This document shows positions 1 to 8,092 of a stretch of 64,000 nt of DNA, in pieces. The position numbers and the translations under genes are program-made. Every line of letters starts with the position of its first letter. Position 1 is the first letter of the stretch. Below the pieces are notes generated by a model, which was not told the DNA's origin, did no database searches, and saw nothing but the letters and a program-made list of their open reading frames with translations. The stretch spans positions 66,926 to 130,925 of the forward strand of contig NZ_SJPE01000004.1 of assembly GCF_004329815.1 (NCBI RefSeq), in the 5' to 3' direction. Origin of the DNA: Flavobacterium silvisoli. GTDB taxonomy: Bacteria; Bacteroidota; Bacteroidia; Flavobacteriales; Flavobacteriaceae.

Positions 1-234
1 CCGCCAGGCTGTCATTGTTAAAATGATAAGTGAAAGCTTTTGAAACCAGGGGATGGTTACCAGTTGTATTGGCATAAATTTTCATATTTCGGGGTTGACC
101 AAACCCAATGGTGCCTGCACTTTTGTAAAAATGGATAGGAGCTATAGGTTCGTCTCCGCTGCATTGGGTGGTTCCTTTATTCCCATTTTTGTCTTTATAT
201 TCTACTTTGATGCCGGTAATTTCACCCGAGGTAT
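1..234 (-). pseudogene. Out-of-frame C-terminal continuation of the M56 peptidase gene, running off the window
   Basis: Read on the minus strand from about 232 down to base 1, a frame without stops encodes SGEITGIKVEYKDKNGNKG and then a segment containing GDEPIAPIHFYKS. This follows directly from the KVKR end of the upstream frame if one base is restored (for example CGCATACC read as CGCAATACC, giving R-N-T-S-G-E). I recall this glycine- and lysine-rich extension as typical of flavobacterial M56 proteins. The gene end lies outside the window, so its full length cannot be judged. It may be a real frameshift or an assembly error. Confidence 0.65.
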
Positions 235-1269
235 GCGTTTTACTTTTGAAAATTTAAGCGTAACGCCGTGTTCTTCTTTTAGTTTTTTGGCTTCTTTTTT
301 CAACTGTTCATCAGAACAGTTTTTGTCGATTTTTACTTTTACATCGCCATTATTGCTGATATTTTTTACCCAAATATCAGATTCTACTTCCTGTGCCACA
401 ACTTTTATTTGGAACAAGAATACAAAACCGATGAGTGCTGGAAGAATTAAGGCATACTTCCAGGAATTTCTTTTGTGTGATTGATTGGTGTTTAACATAA
501 CGATCCGTTTTTTGATTAATGATTGATAAAAATGATTAGTTATAGATAAGCAGTTTTGATGAGTAACTACTTTGAGTAAAGCGTGCTGATAAGCTTGTCG
601 GTCATTGAGTTGTGCGATGGCTTTTTGGTCGGCTATGTATTCCAGATTCTGTGCTATTACTTTTTTATAGAGCCAAACAAACGGGTTGAACCAAAATACA
701 ACAGTAAATAATTTAACCAACAATACATCAACAGAGTGATGCTCTTTGCTGTGTACCTGTTCGTGTAAAATGATGCTTTGCAATTCGGTACCAGTGTAAA
801 AATCTGAATTGTAAACAATATATTTAAAAAAAGAAAAGGGTGCGATATGATCATCGGAGTCAACCAGGGTAAAACCTTCTCGTTTAAATTGTTGTTGCTT
901 GTGAAGCATTCGATACAGCGAAAATAAATTAAGTATGATTTTGAATAGTAACGCTGATGCAACCAGAGTATAACCCATCCAAAGTAGTTGCATCCAATCG
1001 AATGCTTCAACAATAGCAACATTTTTAGTGTTTACAGGTCCTTGTTGTGCATAAGCCACCAAATCCTCCATTGATATTTTCGGACTTTCCACCCAAATGA
1101 TTTTTTTGATGAAGAATAGCGGCAGCAGGGCAGAGGTGAGTAATCCGGACAAAAGGAACCATCGATTTGCATCGAAAAAAGTTTCTTTTCTTACCAAAAA
1201 ATGATATGCCAAATAGAACATAGCCAGTAATCCGCTTGATTTTATCAGATAAATGAAAAGGGTTTCCAT
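202..1269 (-). CDS. M56 family (BlaR1-like) membrane metallopeptidase, C-terminus altered by frameshift
   Basis: Membrane zinc peptidase of the BlaR1/MecR1 type, which in known systems senses a signal and cleaves a BlaI repressor. Several hydrophobic helices lie in the first 120 residues. The zinc motif HEQVH is at about residues 169-173, with a candidate third ligand Glu near 210 (EYIAD), and a further membrane helix is near 270-290. The last ten or so residues (after KVKR) are not in the family frame: another frame continues open to the window start, so the annotated stop is probably caused by a one-base deletion near 232-240. It starts one base after the stop of the blaI-like gene, so the two form an operon. 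The family call is firm; whether the protein is functional is uncertain. Confidence 0.85.
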   Translation of the reverse strand: METLFIYLIKSSGLLAMFYLAYHFLVRKETFFDANRWFLLSGLLTSALLPLFFIKKIIWVESPKISMEDLVAYAQQGPVNTKNVAIVEAFDWMQLLWMGYTLVASALLFKIILNLFSLYRMLHKQQQFKREGFTLVDSDDHIAPFSFFKYIVYNSDFYTGTELQSIILHEQVHSKEHHSVDVLLVKLFTVVFWFNPFVWLYKKVIAQNLEYIADQKAIAQLNDRQAYQHALLKVVTHQNCLSITNHFYQSLIKKRIVMLNTNQSHKRNSWKYALILPALIGFVFLFQIKVVAQEVESDIWVKNISNNGDVKVKIDKNCSDEQLKKEAKKLKEEHGVTLKFSKVKRIPRVKLPASK

Positions 1270-1270
1270 C

Positions 1271-1630
1271 CTATTGTTTTTTTTCGATTAACGCTAAAAT
1301 TTCCCTTAGTTCTTCAGCCGATATTTTTTCTTCTTCCGCAAAAAAGGAGACTAAATTTTTATAAGAACTATTGAAATACGTTTCAATGGCCGTATTCATA
1401 AAACGCTTTCTGTAGTCTTCCATTTTTACAATGGGATAATACTGATGTGTGTTTCCATAGGCGTTGTGAGCCACAAAACCTTTATCTTCCAAATTGCGGA
1501 TAATGGTCGAAAGGGTGTTGTAATGAGGCTGGTCTTCCTTAATTTCTGCCAGTACATCTTTTACGAATGCTTTTTTGAGCTTCCATAAAATCTGCATGAT
1601 TTCTTCTTCCTTGTTGGTTAACTTTTGCAT
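1271..1630 (-). CDS. BlaI/MecI/CopY family transcriptional repressor
   Basis: Small winged-helix DNA-binding protein of 119 residues, the normal length for the family. The N-terminal 75 residues carry the pattern LTNKEEEIMQILW, then a recognition region (YNTLSTIIRNLEDKGFV) and a wing with the family's Y/H-rich segment. The C-terminus is the helical dimerisation part. It is followed after one base by an M56 peptidase, the classic sensor-protease/repressor pair. Two inverted repeats with TAGTT arms lie in its own promoter and suggest autorepression. The regulated genes outside this pair cannot be seen here; no beta-lactamase gene is present in the window. Confidence 0.92.
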   Translation of the reverse strand: MQKLTNKEEEIMQILWKLKKAFVKDVLAEIKEDQPHYNTLSTIIRNLEDKGFVAHNAYGNTHQYYPIVKMEDYRKRFMNTAIETYFNSSYKNLVSFFAEEEKISAEELREILALIEKKQ

Positions 1631-1648
1631 GAGTGATTAATTTGAAAT

Positions 1649-1702
1649 CAAACATACAACTATTTTTTTAGTTGATAAACTGTTTTTATAGTTATTTAAC
1701 TA
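1649..1702 (-). promoter_or_regulatory. blaI promoter with two operator dyads
   Basis: On the minus strand the box TATGTTTG (plus 1649-1656) fits the Bacteroidota -7 consensus TAnnTTTG. Immediately upstream lies the perfect dyad CAACTA-6 nt-TAGTTG (1657-1674), and further upstream TAGTTA-TT-TAACTA (1689-1702). Both share the TAGTT/AACTA half-site. Their position on and upstream of the promoter suits BlaI-type autorepression. The sequence pattern is seen directly; the binding protein is inferred. Confidence 0.6.
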
Positions 1703-1746
1703 AATTTTAAGGAATACATCAAGTGTTTTGAATATAACTTGTTGAT

Positions 1747-2973
1747 TTAATTCGCTATAGTGTTCTCGGCTTTAATCAGTCGGTAGGACCAAAGACCAAA
1801 GAAAGTTCCCATGATTCCGAGGATTCCCATGAAAATCCAGTTGGCGGCATAACCAAAATCCTGAATAATCTGCATACCCATTTTAGAACTTAAGATGTGA
1901 GCCATACTGAAACTCATGGTATAAATTGCCATGTAGCGGCCTTCGTGCCCTTTGGGAGCCCGACTCAGAGAAACCGAGTTAGAGAAAGGAAAAGCAAACA
2001 TTTCGCCAAAAGTCATAAACAGCATCATGATAACTAAAATACCGGCCCAAACTTTAACCAGCATTAAAAACAAACTGATGGCCATGAGAAAACAACCTAT
2101 AAAAACCATTTTGATTTTGCTGATTTTTTTGCGCTCAACAAAGCTAACTAATGGCATTTCGAGAAAAAAAATTAATAAACCGTTCATGGTAAGCAGGAGT
2201 CCGGTTTGCAGTTCAGTTAAATGAAATTGTTCACCATGGTAAAGCGGAATGGTGGTGAATACCTGAAAGAACAAAATGCCGCATACCAAACAGCAGGCCT
2301 GAAAAATCCAGAATGGTTTGTCTTTGAATACAGATTGGGGCAGTGCCTCGTTATGGTGTTCTTTATCTAAGAAGGGAGATTTCTTTTTCTCCTTAACTAA
2401 TAATGCGAATACCAATATCGCCAGCATACAAGTTGCTCCATCTACCCAAAATAAACCTCGGTAGCCCATTGACATGATGATTATACCACCTAAAGCTGGC
2501 CCGGCAGAAAACCCCAGATTCACAGCTAGTCTGACCAAAGTTAAGGCCCTGGTCCGATTTTCGGGTTTGGCATAAGCTCCTATAGACACAAACATGGCGG
2601 GTCTGAACATATCGGCAATAATCATCAGTGTAAACATACCAATGCAAAGTCCTATAAAACTGGTAACAAATTCAACCAACAACAATAGTATACCGGTTGT
2701 AAACAAGCTGAAAATCATGATTTTGTAAAATCCTATTTTATCGGATAATTTACCGCCAAGCCAGGATCCAATCATCGATCCGCAACCAAAACAAACCATA
2801 ATCCAGCCCACTTCGCTATAGGAAAAATGCAAATCTTCTCTTAAATATTTAGACAAAAAGGGGAGCACCATAGTTCCTGCACGGTTGATGAAGGTGATGA
2901 TGGTGAGTATCCAAATTTCGCGGGTAAAGCCTCTGAAATTATTGATGTAACGTTGAAAAGCGTTCAGGAGCAT
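1747..2973 (-). CDS. MFS transporter
   Basis: Polytopic inner-membrane transporter of about 408 residues with twelve likely helices, a major facilitator superfamily layout. After helix 2 comes GSWLGGKLSDKIGFYKI, the MFS loop motif (G-x-L-x-D-x-x-G-R/K). The substrate is not evident; it resembles drug-efflux-type MFS proteins. I chose the ATG at 2971-2973 (MLLNAFQRYI); the longer frame to 3006 would add eleven residues ahead of the conserved start and run towards the divergent tatD gene. It is monocistronic, with a free 3' side before blaI. Confidence 0.88.
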   Translation of the reverse strand: MLLNAFQRYINNFRGFTREIWILTIITFINRAGTMVLPFLSKYLREDLHFSYSEVGWIMVCFGCGSMIGSWLGGKLSDKIGFYKIMIFSLFTTGILLLLVEFVTSFIGLCIGMFTLMIIADMFRPAMFVSIGAYAKPENRTRALTLVRLAVNLGFSAGPALGGIIIMSMGYRGLFWVDGATCMLAILVFALLVKEKKKSPFLDKEHHNEALPQSVFKDKPFWIFQACCLVCGILFFQVFTTIPLYHGEQFHLTELQTGLLLTMNGLLIFFLEMPLVSFVERKKISKIKMVFIGCFLMAISLFLMLVKVWAGILVIMMLFMTFGEMFAFPFSNSVSLSRAPKGHEGRYMAIYTMSFSMAHILSSKMGMQIIQDFGYAANWIFMGILGIMGTFFGLWSYRLIKAENTIAN

Positions 2974-3025
2974 GATGATTGATGATTGATAGTGCAAAAA
3001 TAACAAACTTTAAAGCTCTGAGGCG

Positions 3026-3056
3026 TTGTGCTTTTGTAACTTTTACACTAATTTTG
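3026..3056 (+). promoter_or_regulatory. Promoter of the tatD-like gene, nearly leaderless
   Basis: TTG at 3026-3028 and TAATTTTG at 3049-3056, separated by 20 bases, fit the Bacteroidota -33/-7 promoter. The -7 box ends only three bases before the ATG at 3060, so transcription would start at or just inside the start codon. Confidence 0.5.
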
Positions 3057-3059
3057 AAC

Positions 3060-3707
3060 ATGTCCTATTTCAATCTTCATACACACAAATATACCAATCG
3101 TTCGAATGTTTTAGAGCTGGTGAACCAATATCCATGGGCTTTTGACGAGACAATTCCGCAGTATTCCATAGGCATTCATCCCTGGTACATTGATGAAAGT
3201 AGATTAGAAAGCGATTTGCAATTAATAGACAAAAAATTAGCACTACCCGAATGTTTGGCTTTGGGCGAATGTGGTTTAGACAAACGCATTACTATTCCGA
3301 TTGACTTGCAGGCGATAGTATTTGAACGTCAGATTACCTTAGCCGAAAAACATCAGAAGCCTTTGGTGTTGCACTTGGTAGCCGCTTATCAGGAGTTAAT
3401 TGAAATTAAAAAAAGATTGCACATTACTGTTCCGGTCATCCTCCACGGATTTTCCAAAAATGAACAAGTAGCAAAGCAATTGTTAGACAATGGTTGTTAT
3501 CTTTCGTTTGGCAAATACCTATTGCGCAATCCGGATTTAAAAGATGTTTTCCTTTCGGTGCCCGATGATCGTTTTTTTCTGGAAACCGATACTATGGAAG
3601 AATCTCTTGAAGAAGTTTATGCTGTAGCTGCTGAATACCGTGGCATCTCAGTACATACTCTGCAGCAACAAGTTTTGACTAACCGAAGGCAGGTTTTTGG
3701 AGTTTAA
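3060..3707 (+). CDS. TatD family metal-dependent hydrolase
   Basis: TIM-barrel metal hydrolase related to TatD 3'-5' DNase. Visible metal ligands: H7-x-H9 (NLHTHKY), E70 (ALGECGLD), H105 (VLHLVAAY), H129 (ILHGFS) and the late Asp (FLETDT). At 215 residues it is shorter than typical TatD (about 255-260), a short form I associate with Bacteroidota. Start 3060 is preferred to the upstream in-frame ATG at 2979 because the protein then begins with the conserved NLHTH strand and a good promoter lies just upstream. The first 28 codons of the longer frame look non-coding. Confidence 0.88.
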   Translation: MSYFNLHTHKYTNRSNVLELVNQYPWAFDETIPQYSIGIHPWYIDESRLESDLQLIDKKLALPECLALGECGLDKRITIPIDLQAIVFERQITLAEKHQKPLVLHLVAAYQELIEIKKRLHITVPVILHGFSKNEQVAKQLLDNGCYLSFGKYLLRNPDLKDVFLSVPDDRFFLETDTMEESLEEVYAVAAEYRGISVHTLQQQVLTNRRQVFGV

Positions 3708-3808
3708 AGTGTTTTTCGTTTGTTGTTTTTAATACCCACCGGTTGGAGTACCTTAACAAACCATTGGATAATTTTGTTTATTTTTGCGCCTTTAAAAATG
3801 TAAATCAA

Positions 3809-4525
3809 ATGGCAAAGTGGCAGGAAAGAGCAGAGCTTTTATTTAAACCTGAAGGATTAGAACGATTAAAAAATGCTAATGTTTTAGTGGTCGGATTAGG
3901 CGGTGTCGGATCATTTGCGGCCGAGTTTTTGGCTCGTGCCGGAGTGGGAAACATGACAATTGTTGATGGTGATGTAGTTGATATAACCAATATTAATCGT
4001 CAGTTACCGGCTTTACATTCTACCATTGGTTTGTCTAAAGTAGAGTTGATGGCTGCACGGCTATTAGACATTAATCCGAAACTTAATTTAGTTCCGGTGA
4101 AAGAATTTCTTTCTCCTGAAAGAGCGAATGAAATAGTGACATCTGAGTTTGACTATGTATTAGATTGTATTGACAGCGTAACACCAAAACTCAATTTGAT
4201 AATAGCAGCCAAACGTAAAGGAGTCAAAGTGATTAGTAATATGGGAGCTGGAGGAAAATATGAAGCTTCGAAAGTCAAAGTAACCGATATTCGCAAAACC
4301 GATTACTGTCCTTTAGCCAAAGTGGTGCGCAAGCGTCTTAAAAAAGAAGGTATTTCGAGTGGTGTCAAAGTAGTGTATTCGTATGAAAGACCGGATGAAG
4401 GTAGTGTTAAAATGACCGATGGCACCAATTTTAAAAAGTCTTTTTACGGTACTAACAGTTGGATGCCATGTCTTTTTGGGTTACATGCCACCGAAACAGT
4501 AATCAAATATCTTTTGAAAAAATAG
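3809..4525 (+). CDS. tcdA: tRNA threonylcarbamoyladenosine dehydratase (TcdA, ThiF/E1-like)
   Basis: E1-like adenylating enzyme that converts t6A37 in tRNA to its cyclic form ct6A, using ATP. The Rossmann nucleotide loop GLGGVG is at residues 29-34, followed by DGD (53-55), NRQLPAL, and the second-half segment LDCIDSVTPK. A Cys occurs in DYCPLAK. The length of 238 residues is close to the usual 240-270. The longer frame starting at 3743 is rejected because a TATTTTTG -7 box (3779-3786) lies inside it and the conserved N-terminus begins at MAKWQERAELLF. Seven bases separate it from the next gene, so the two probably share a transcript. The ThiF family is certain; TcdA is the best specific call. 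Confidence 0.88.
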   Translation: MAKWQERAELLFKPEGLERLKNANVLVVGLGGVGSFAAEFLARAGVGNMTIVDGDVVDITNINRQLPALHSTIGLSKVELMAARLLDINPKLNLVPVKEFLSPERANEIVTSEFDYVLDCIDSVTPKLNLIIAAKRKGVKVISNMGAGGKYEASKVKVTDIRKTDYCPLAKVVRKRLKKEGISSGVKVVYSYERPDEGSVKMTDGTNFKKSFYGTNSWMPCLFGLHATETVIKYLLKK

Positions 4526-4531
4526 CAAGGA

Positions 4532-5035
4532 ATGGAACTTTCTGAAAGGCCCCGAATCAAGATAGCCCTATCGATAACCGATAAAGTTTTTGAAGTCTTA
4601 GCGGTATTGTTTTTAGTGTGTTTTTGGGTTTTTACTTTTTGGAACTATGCTGCCTTACCTGAGGTAATTCCAATTCACTTCAGAGCAAACGGAACGGTTG
4701 ATGGGTACGGAGGTAAGTGGACTTTATTCTTATCGACCACTATCGCAACTATTTCCTATATAGCATTGACGGTTTTAAGTCGTTATCCTCATAAGTTTAA
4801 TTATACCACACCAATAACGCCCACCAATGCGTTACAACAATATACCATAATGACCCGCATGATACGAGTATTGAAGCTTTCGGTTATTCTTATCTTTTTT
4901 GCTATTGAATATAAAACGGTACAAGCCAGCTTAGAACAAGGCGAGAATTTGGGTGGATGGTTTATGTTTTTGGTGATGAGTCTTATTTTTGTTCCGCTTT
5001 TTTATTTTCTTATACAATTATCTAAAAACAGCTAA
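4532..5035 (+). CDS. DUF1648 domain membrane protein
   Basis: Small integral membrane protein of 167 residues with about four hydrophobic helices. After the first helix sits the DUF1648 signature (PEVIPIHFRANGTVDGYGGK), in which the P-x-H-F and the G-x-x-D-G-Y-G elements are clear. DUF1648 is also found in SdpI-like immunity/sensor proteins, but the biochemical role is unknown. It lies between tcdA (seven bases upstream) and a HAD phosphatase (two bases downstream), so it is the middle gene of a three-gene operon. No link in function is obvious. Confidence 0.85.
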   Translation: MELSERPRIKIALSITDKVFEVLAVLFLVCFWVFTFWNYAALPEVIPIHFRANGTVDGYGGKWTLFLSTTIATISYIALTVLSRYPHKFNYTTPITPTNALQQYTIMTRMIRVLKLSVILIFFAIEYKTVQASLEQGENLGGWFMFLVMSLIFVPLFYFLIQLSKNS

Positions 5036-5036
5036 C

Positions 5037-5693
5037 GTGATACAAACCGTAATTTTTGATATGGACGGTGTAATTGTTGACACTGAACCGGTACATCATT
5101 ATGCCTATAATCAACATTTTAAACAGTTAGGTATTGAGGTTTCGCCTGAAATGTATGCTTCGTTTACGGGCAACTCGACCAAGAATATTTTTGAACGACT
5201 CAAAGCTCAGTTTAATTTAAAGGAAGATGTTCCCGCTTTGGTTGAAACTAAACGCAATTTGTTTAACGAAGCTTTTGACCGAAAAGCAGATTTGTATTTG
5301 TTGGATGGTGTAGAGAATTTAATCAAAGATTTGTACGCCAATGGGATGCAGTTGGTTTTGGCTTCTTCATCGGCTACGGTAACCATTGCTAAGATTTTTG
5401 ATCGGTTTGGTTTGCATCCGTACTTTAGTCATATTGTTTCGGGAGAAGATTTTCCGAAATCGAAACCACATCCTGCCATTTTTCAGCACGCAGCTTTTTT
5501 GGCACAAACTCCTGTTGAGAACTGCATCGTCATAGAAGACAGCACTAACGGAATATTAGCAGCAAAAGCAGCCGGTATATATTGCATCGGTTACGACAGT
5601 TTTCACTCAAAAATGCAGGATTACAGCCAAGCCGACATGGTGATAAGCAATTTCAGCGAATTGAGTTATAACTTTATCAAAAACATCCGTTAG
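5037..5693 (+). CDS. HAD family phosphatase, beta-phosphoglucomutase-like
   Basis: HAD subfamily IA phosphatase/phosphomutase of 218 residues. Motif I DMDGVIVDTEP contains the nucleophile D8 and acid D10; motif II is the Ser run in LVLASSSATV; motif III is the Lys in FPKSKPHPAIF; motif IV is EDSTNGILAAKAAG. It likely hydrolyses or isomerises a sugar phosphate in the cytosol. I chose the GTG at 5037, one base after the stop of the preceding gene, because it begins exactly at the first beta strand (VIQTVIFDMDG). The ATG at 4989 would overlap the upstream gene by 47 bases. The 3' end overlaps the convergent photolyase gene by four bases. Confidence 0.87.
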   Translation: MIQTVIFDMDGVIVDTEPVHHYAYNQHFKQLGIEVSPEMYASFTGNSTKNIFERLKAQFNLKEDVPALVETKRNLFNEAFDRKADLYLLDGVENLIKDLYANGMQLVLASSSATVTIAKIFDRFGLHPYFSHIVSGEDFPKSKPHPAIFQHAAFLAQTPVENCIVIEDSTNGILAAKAAGIYCIGYDSFHSKMQDYSQADMVISNFSELSYNFIKNIR

Positions 5694-6979
5694 CCTACAG
5701 CACTTTTATACACTTTAAGACATTTTTCGCGTGCTTCCTTGTGGTCAACTATGGGCTTAGGATATTTTGAAGTATTGAGTTCAGGCACCCATTTTTTGAT
5801 GTAAACCCAATCTTTATCAAACTTTTTGATTTGTTCGGTTGGATTGAAAATCCTAAAATAAGGAGCAGCATCTACGCCACTGCCGGCGGCCCATTGCCAG
5901 TTGCCTACATTGCTGGCTTGTTCATAGTCGAGTAATTTATTGGCAAAATAAGCTTCACCCCAGCGCCAGTCGATTAACAGATGTTTGCACAAAAAACTGG
6001 CGACTATCATCCGTACACGGTTGTGCATGTGACCGGTGGCATTCAGTTCGCGCATGCCGGCGTCTACAAAAGGATAACCTGTCTGTCCGTTGCACCATTT
6101 TTGAAATAAGGTTTCGTTGTTTTCCCAATGTATGGCATCGTATTTATCTCGGAAACTTTTGCTAACGGTATGCGGAAAATGCCATAGAATTTGCATGAAA
6201 AACTCGCGCCAGATGAGTTCGTTCCAAAAGGTTTCATTTTTTTCCTGTATGGCTTTGGCGATTATTTTTCTGATGGATACTGCTCCGAAACGCAGATATG
6301 CTCCCAGATATGATGTTTTGTTTAGTGCCGGAAAATTGCGGGTTGCTTCGTAATTCCTGATGAGTGTTTCAGAAATATCGTAAGAGGTAACTTTTATCTT
6401 GGAAGGAACAAAACCAATATCTTTCAAACTCAGAAAAGGGTAGGAGTGACTTATTATTTTATACAGATAATCTTCTGAATTGTAATGGTGCAATTCAGTT
6501 TTTCTGAAGTTTTCTTTCCATTTTTTTGAATAGGGCGTATATACTACATAAGGAGTTCCATCGTCTTTTACAACTTCATTTTTTTCAAATATCACCTGAT
6601 CTTTACTGGTTTTGAATTTGATGTTGTATTCTTGGAACAAACGATATAATTCTAAGTCGCGTTTGCGAGCATAAGGTTCGTAATCGTGGTTGGTATACAC
6701 TGCCTGGATGCTGTTTTCAGTGAGGATTTTGTTGAATACTTCAAAGGGTTCTCCGTGAAATACCGCTAACGAGCGTCCAATTTTTTTCAGTTCTTTTTGT
6801 ATTTTTTCTAATTGTTCGTGAATGAAGGTTACTCTCGCATCGTCTTTGGATAATTGTGATAATATGGTTTCATCAAAAATAAAAATAGGCAGTACTGCAT
6901 CGCCGTTGTTCAACGCGTGAAAAAGCCCTACATTATCATCCAAACGCAAGTCGCGTCGAAACCAAAAAATATTCATCAT
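5690..6979 (-). CDS. Deoxyribodipyrimidine photolyase / cryptochrome family protein
   Basis: FAD-dependent DNA photolyase, or a related cryptochrome, using blue light to split pyrimidine dimers. The N-terminal half is the Rossmann antenna domain (NIFWFRRDLRLDDN); the C-terminal half is the helical FAD domain with the markers WNELIWREFF, GMRELNATGHMHNRVRM and NWQWAAGSGVDAAPYFRIFN. The 429-residue length is normal for class I CPD photolyases. Start is MMN; the second Met (6976) is equally possible. It is the last gene of an operon with SRPBCC, HIU hydrolase and SDR genes (seven bases after the SDR). CPD photolyase and bacterial cryptochrome cannot be separated by eye. Confidence 0.92.
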   Translation of the reverse strand: MMNIFWFRRDLRLDDNVGLFHALNNGDAVLPIFIFDETILSQLSKDDARVTFIHEQLEKIQKELKKIGRSLAVFHGEPFEVFNKILTENSIQAVYTNHDYEPYARKRDLELYRLFQEYNIKFKTSKDQVIFEKNEVVKDDGTPYVVYTPYSKKWKENFRKTELHHYNSEDYLYKIISHSYPFLSLKDIGFVPSKIKVTSYDISETLIRNYEATRNFPALNKTSYLGAYLRFGAVSIRKIIAKAIQEKNETFWNELIWREFFMQILWHFPHTVSKSFRDKYDAIHWENNETLFQKWCNGQTGYPFVDAGMRELNATGHMHNRVRMIVASFLCKHLLIDWRWGEAYFANKLLDYEQASNVGNWQWAAGSGVDAAPYFRIFNPTEQIKKFDKDWVYIKKWVPELNTSKYPKPIVDHKEAREKCLKVYKSAVG

Positions 6980-6986
6980 TTATTGT

Positions 6987-7685
6987 TTATGCATTTACTA
7001 ATAGAGTAGACATCCCCCCGTCTACATTAAAAATTTGTCCTGTGGTCCAACTACTTTTATCACTCAGCAGGAATTTAGCCATTTGAGCAATATCGTCAGC
7101 GGTACCAACTCTCTTCATCGGATGACGCAAGGCTGACTTTTCTTTTTTCTCTTCAGAGTTCAGGAATTTATCAGCCAAAGGCGTATCGGTTAAAGAGGGA
7201 GCAATTACGTTAATTCGTATTTTCGGAGCATATTCGGCAGCCAAAGCTTTAGCGAAACCTTCAACAGCACCTTTTGCAGCGGCAACACTGGTGTGAAAAG
7301 GCATGCCCATACCGGCAGCCACTGAACTGAATAATACAATACTTGATTGTTTTGAAGCCGTTAAATTAGGCAAAACAGTTTGAATCACTTTGATTAAGTT
7401 GATGAAATTGATTTGTAAATCGGTTTCAAAAGCTTCAGGTTTGAGTCCTTTAAAAGGTCGCAAATTAATACTGCCCGGACAATAAACCAATCCGTCAAGA
7501 GTTTCGGGTAATTTTGTGACGTCGAGGGTGTCGGTCGTTGCATCAAACGGTATATAAGTGCAGTTGATGTTCTCTAAATTTTCATTTGTTCTTGAAGCCA
7601 CAAAAACGTTGTGGTCATGCTGAAGTTCTTTGACTAAAGCCAAGCCGATACCATACGATCCTCCTATCAAAAGTATATTTTTCAT
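6987..7685 (-). CDS. SDR family oxidoreductase, catalytic Tyr replaced
   Basis: Short-chain dehydrogenase/reductase fold of 232 residues. The NAD(P) loop is GGSYGIG near the N-terminus. The Ser of the catalytic set is in VLFSSVAAGMG, but the position of the catalytic Tyr (four before Lys in YxxxK) is occupied by Val in HTSVAAAKGAV, so the Lys is kept and the Tyr lost. The end INVIAPSLTDTPLA and the GQIFNVDGG tail are standard. It lies two bases after the HIU hydrolase and seven before the photolyase. It may be a redox enzyme with altered chemistry or a binding protein. The family is firm; the substrate is unknown. Confidence 0.85.
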   Translation of the reverse strand: MKNILLIGGSYGIGLALVKELQHDHNVFVASRTNENLENINCTYIPFDATTDTLDVTKLPETLDGLVYCPGSINLRPFKGLKPEAFETDLQINFINLIKVIQTVLPNLTASKQSSIVLFSSVAAGMGMPFHTSVAAAKGAVEGFAKALAAEYAPKIRINVIAPSLTDTPLADKFLNSEEKKEKSALRHPMKRVGTADDIAQMAKFLLSDKSSWTTGQIFNVDGGMSTLLVNA

Positions 7686-7687
7686 GA

Positions 7688-8086
7688 TTAATTTCCTCTG
7701 TATGTTGAATATCCGTTGGCACTCAGTGTTATCGGAACATGGTAATGTTCATTGTCTTTTATTTCAAAAACAACTTCAATAAAGGGATAAAAACTCTCTT
7801 GTTTGTTGTTAGCAAAATAAGGTTTTGTTTTAAAGATGAGCTTGTAAATACCAAAATTTGAGTTATTCATCGGAAGAAATTCTTTTATTCTTCCTTTGTC
7901 ATCAGTCATTTTTTTATCAACATAAAGCCAGTTTTGATTGGTGTTGTCTTGTTTTCTGAGTTCCACTTCAACATTAGGAGCACCGGTTCCTTTACTGATG
8001 TCAAGTATGTGTGTGCTCAATTGAAATTTTTCCTGAGAAAATGCCAGTGAAGAGCAGAGCAGAAGTAAAAAAAATAGTTTTTTCAT
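7688..8086 (-). CDS. uraH: Exported 5-hydroxyisourate hydrolase (transthyretin-related)
   Basis: Transthyretin-like protein matching 5-hydroxyisourate hydrolase, which opens 5-hydroxyisourate to OHCU after urate oxidation. Residues 1-18 form a signal peptide ending SSLAFSQ. The family N-terminal motif is STHILDISKGTGAPNV with His26; the second His is in HYHVPITLS. The C-terminal tetrapeptide is YRGN, not the family YRGS. Length is 132 including the signal. No urate oxidase or OHCU decarboxylase is nearby; it sits in a photolyase/SDR/SRPBCC operon, six bases after the SRPBCC gene. Periplasmic location is predicted from the signal peptide. Confidence 0.85.
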   Translation of the reverse strand: MKKLFFLLLLCSSLAFSQEKFQLSTHILDISKGTGAPNVEVELRKQDNTNQNWLYVDKKMTDDKGRIKEFLPMNNSNFGIYKLIFKTKPYFANNKQESFYPFIEVVFEIKDNEHYHVPITLSANGYSTYRGN

Positions 8087-8092
8087 GTTGTT

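Noticed and set aside
53..484. Plus-strand ORF of 143 codons at the window start
   Set aside because: It is antisense to the M56 peptidase gene and its broken tail, with low-complexity Phe/Ser composition and no known domain.
657..1022. Minus-strand 121-codon ORF inside the M56 gene
   Set aside because: A shifted frame within the same gene, with no family features; the M56 frame carries the HExxH motif.
2979..3059. N-terminal extension of the TatD-like protein from the ATG at 2979
   Set aside because: The extension contains the TTG/TAATTTTG promoter and has no family similarity; the ATG at 3060 starts at the conserved NLHTH.
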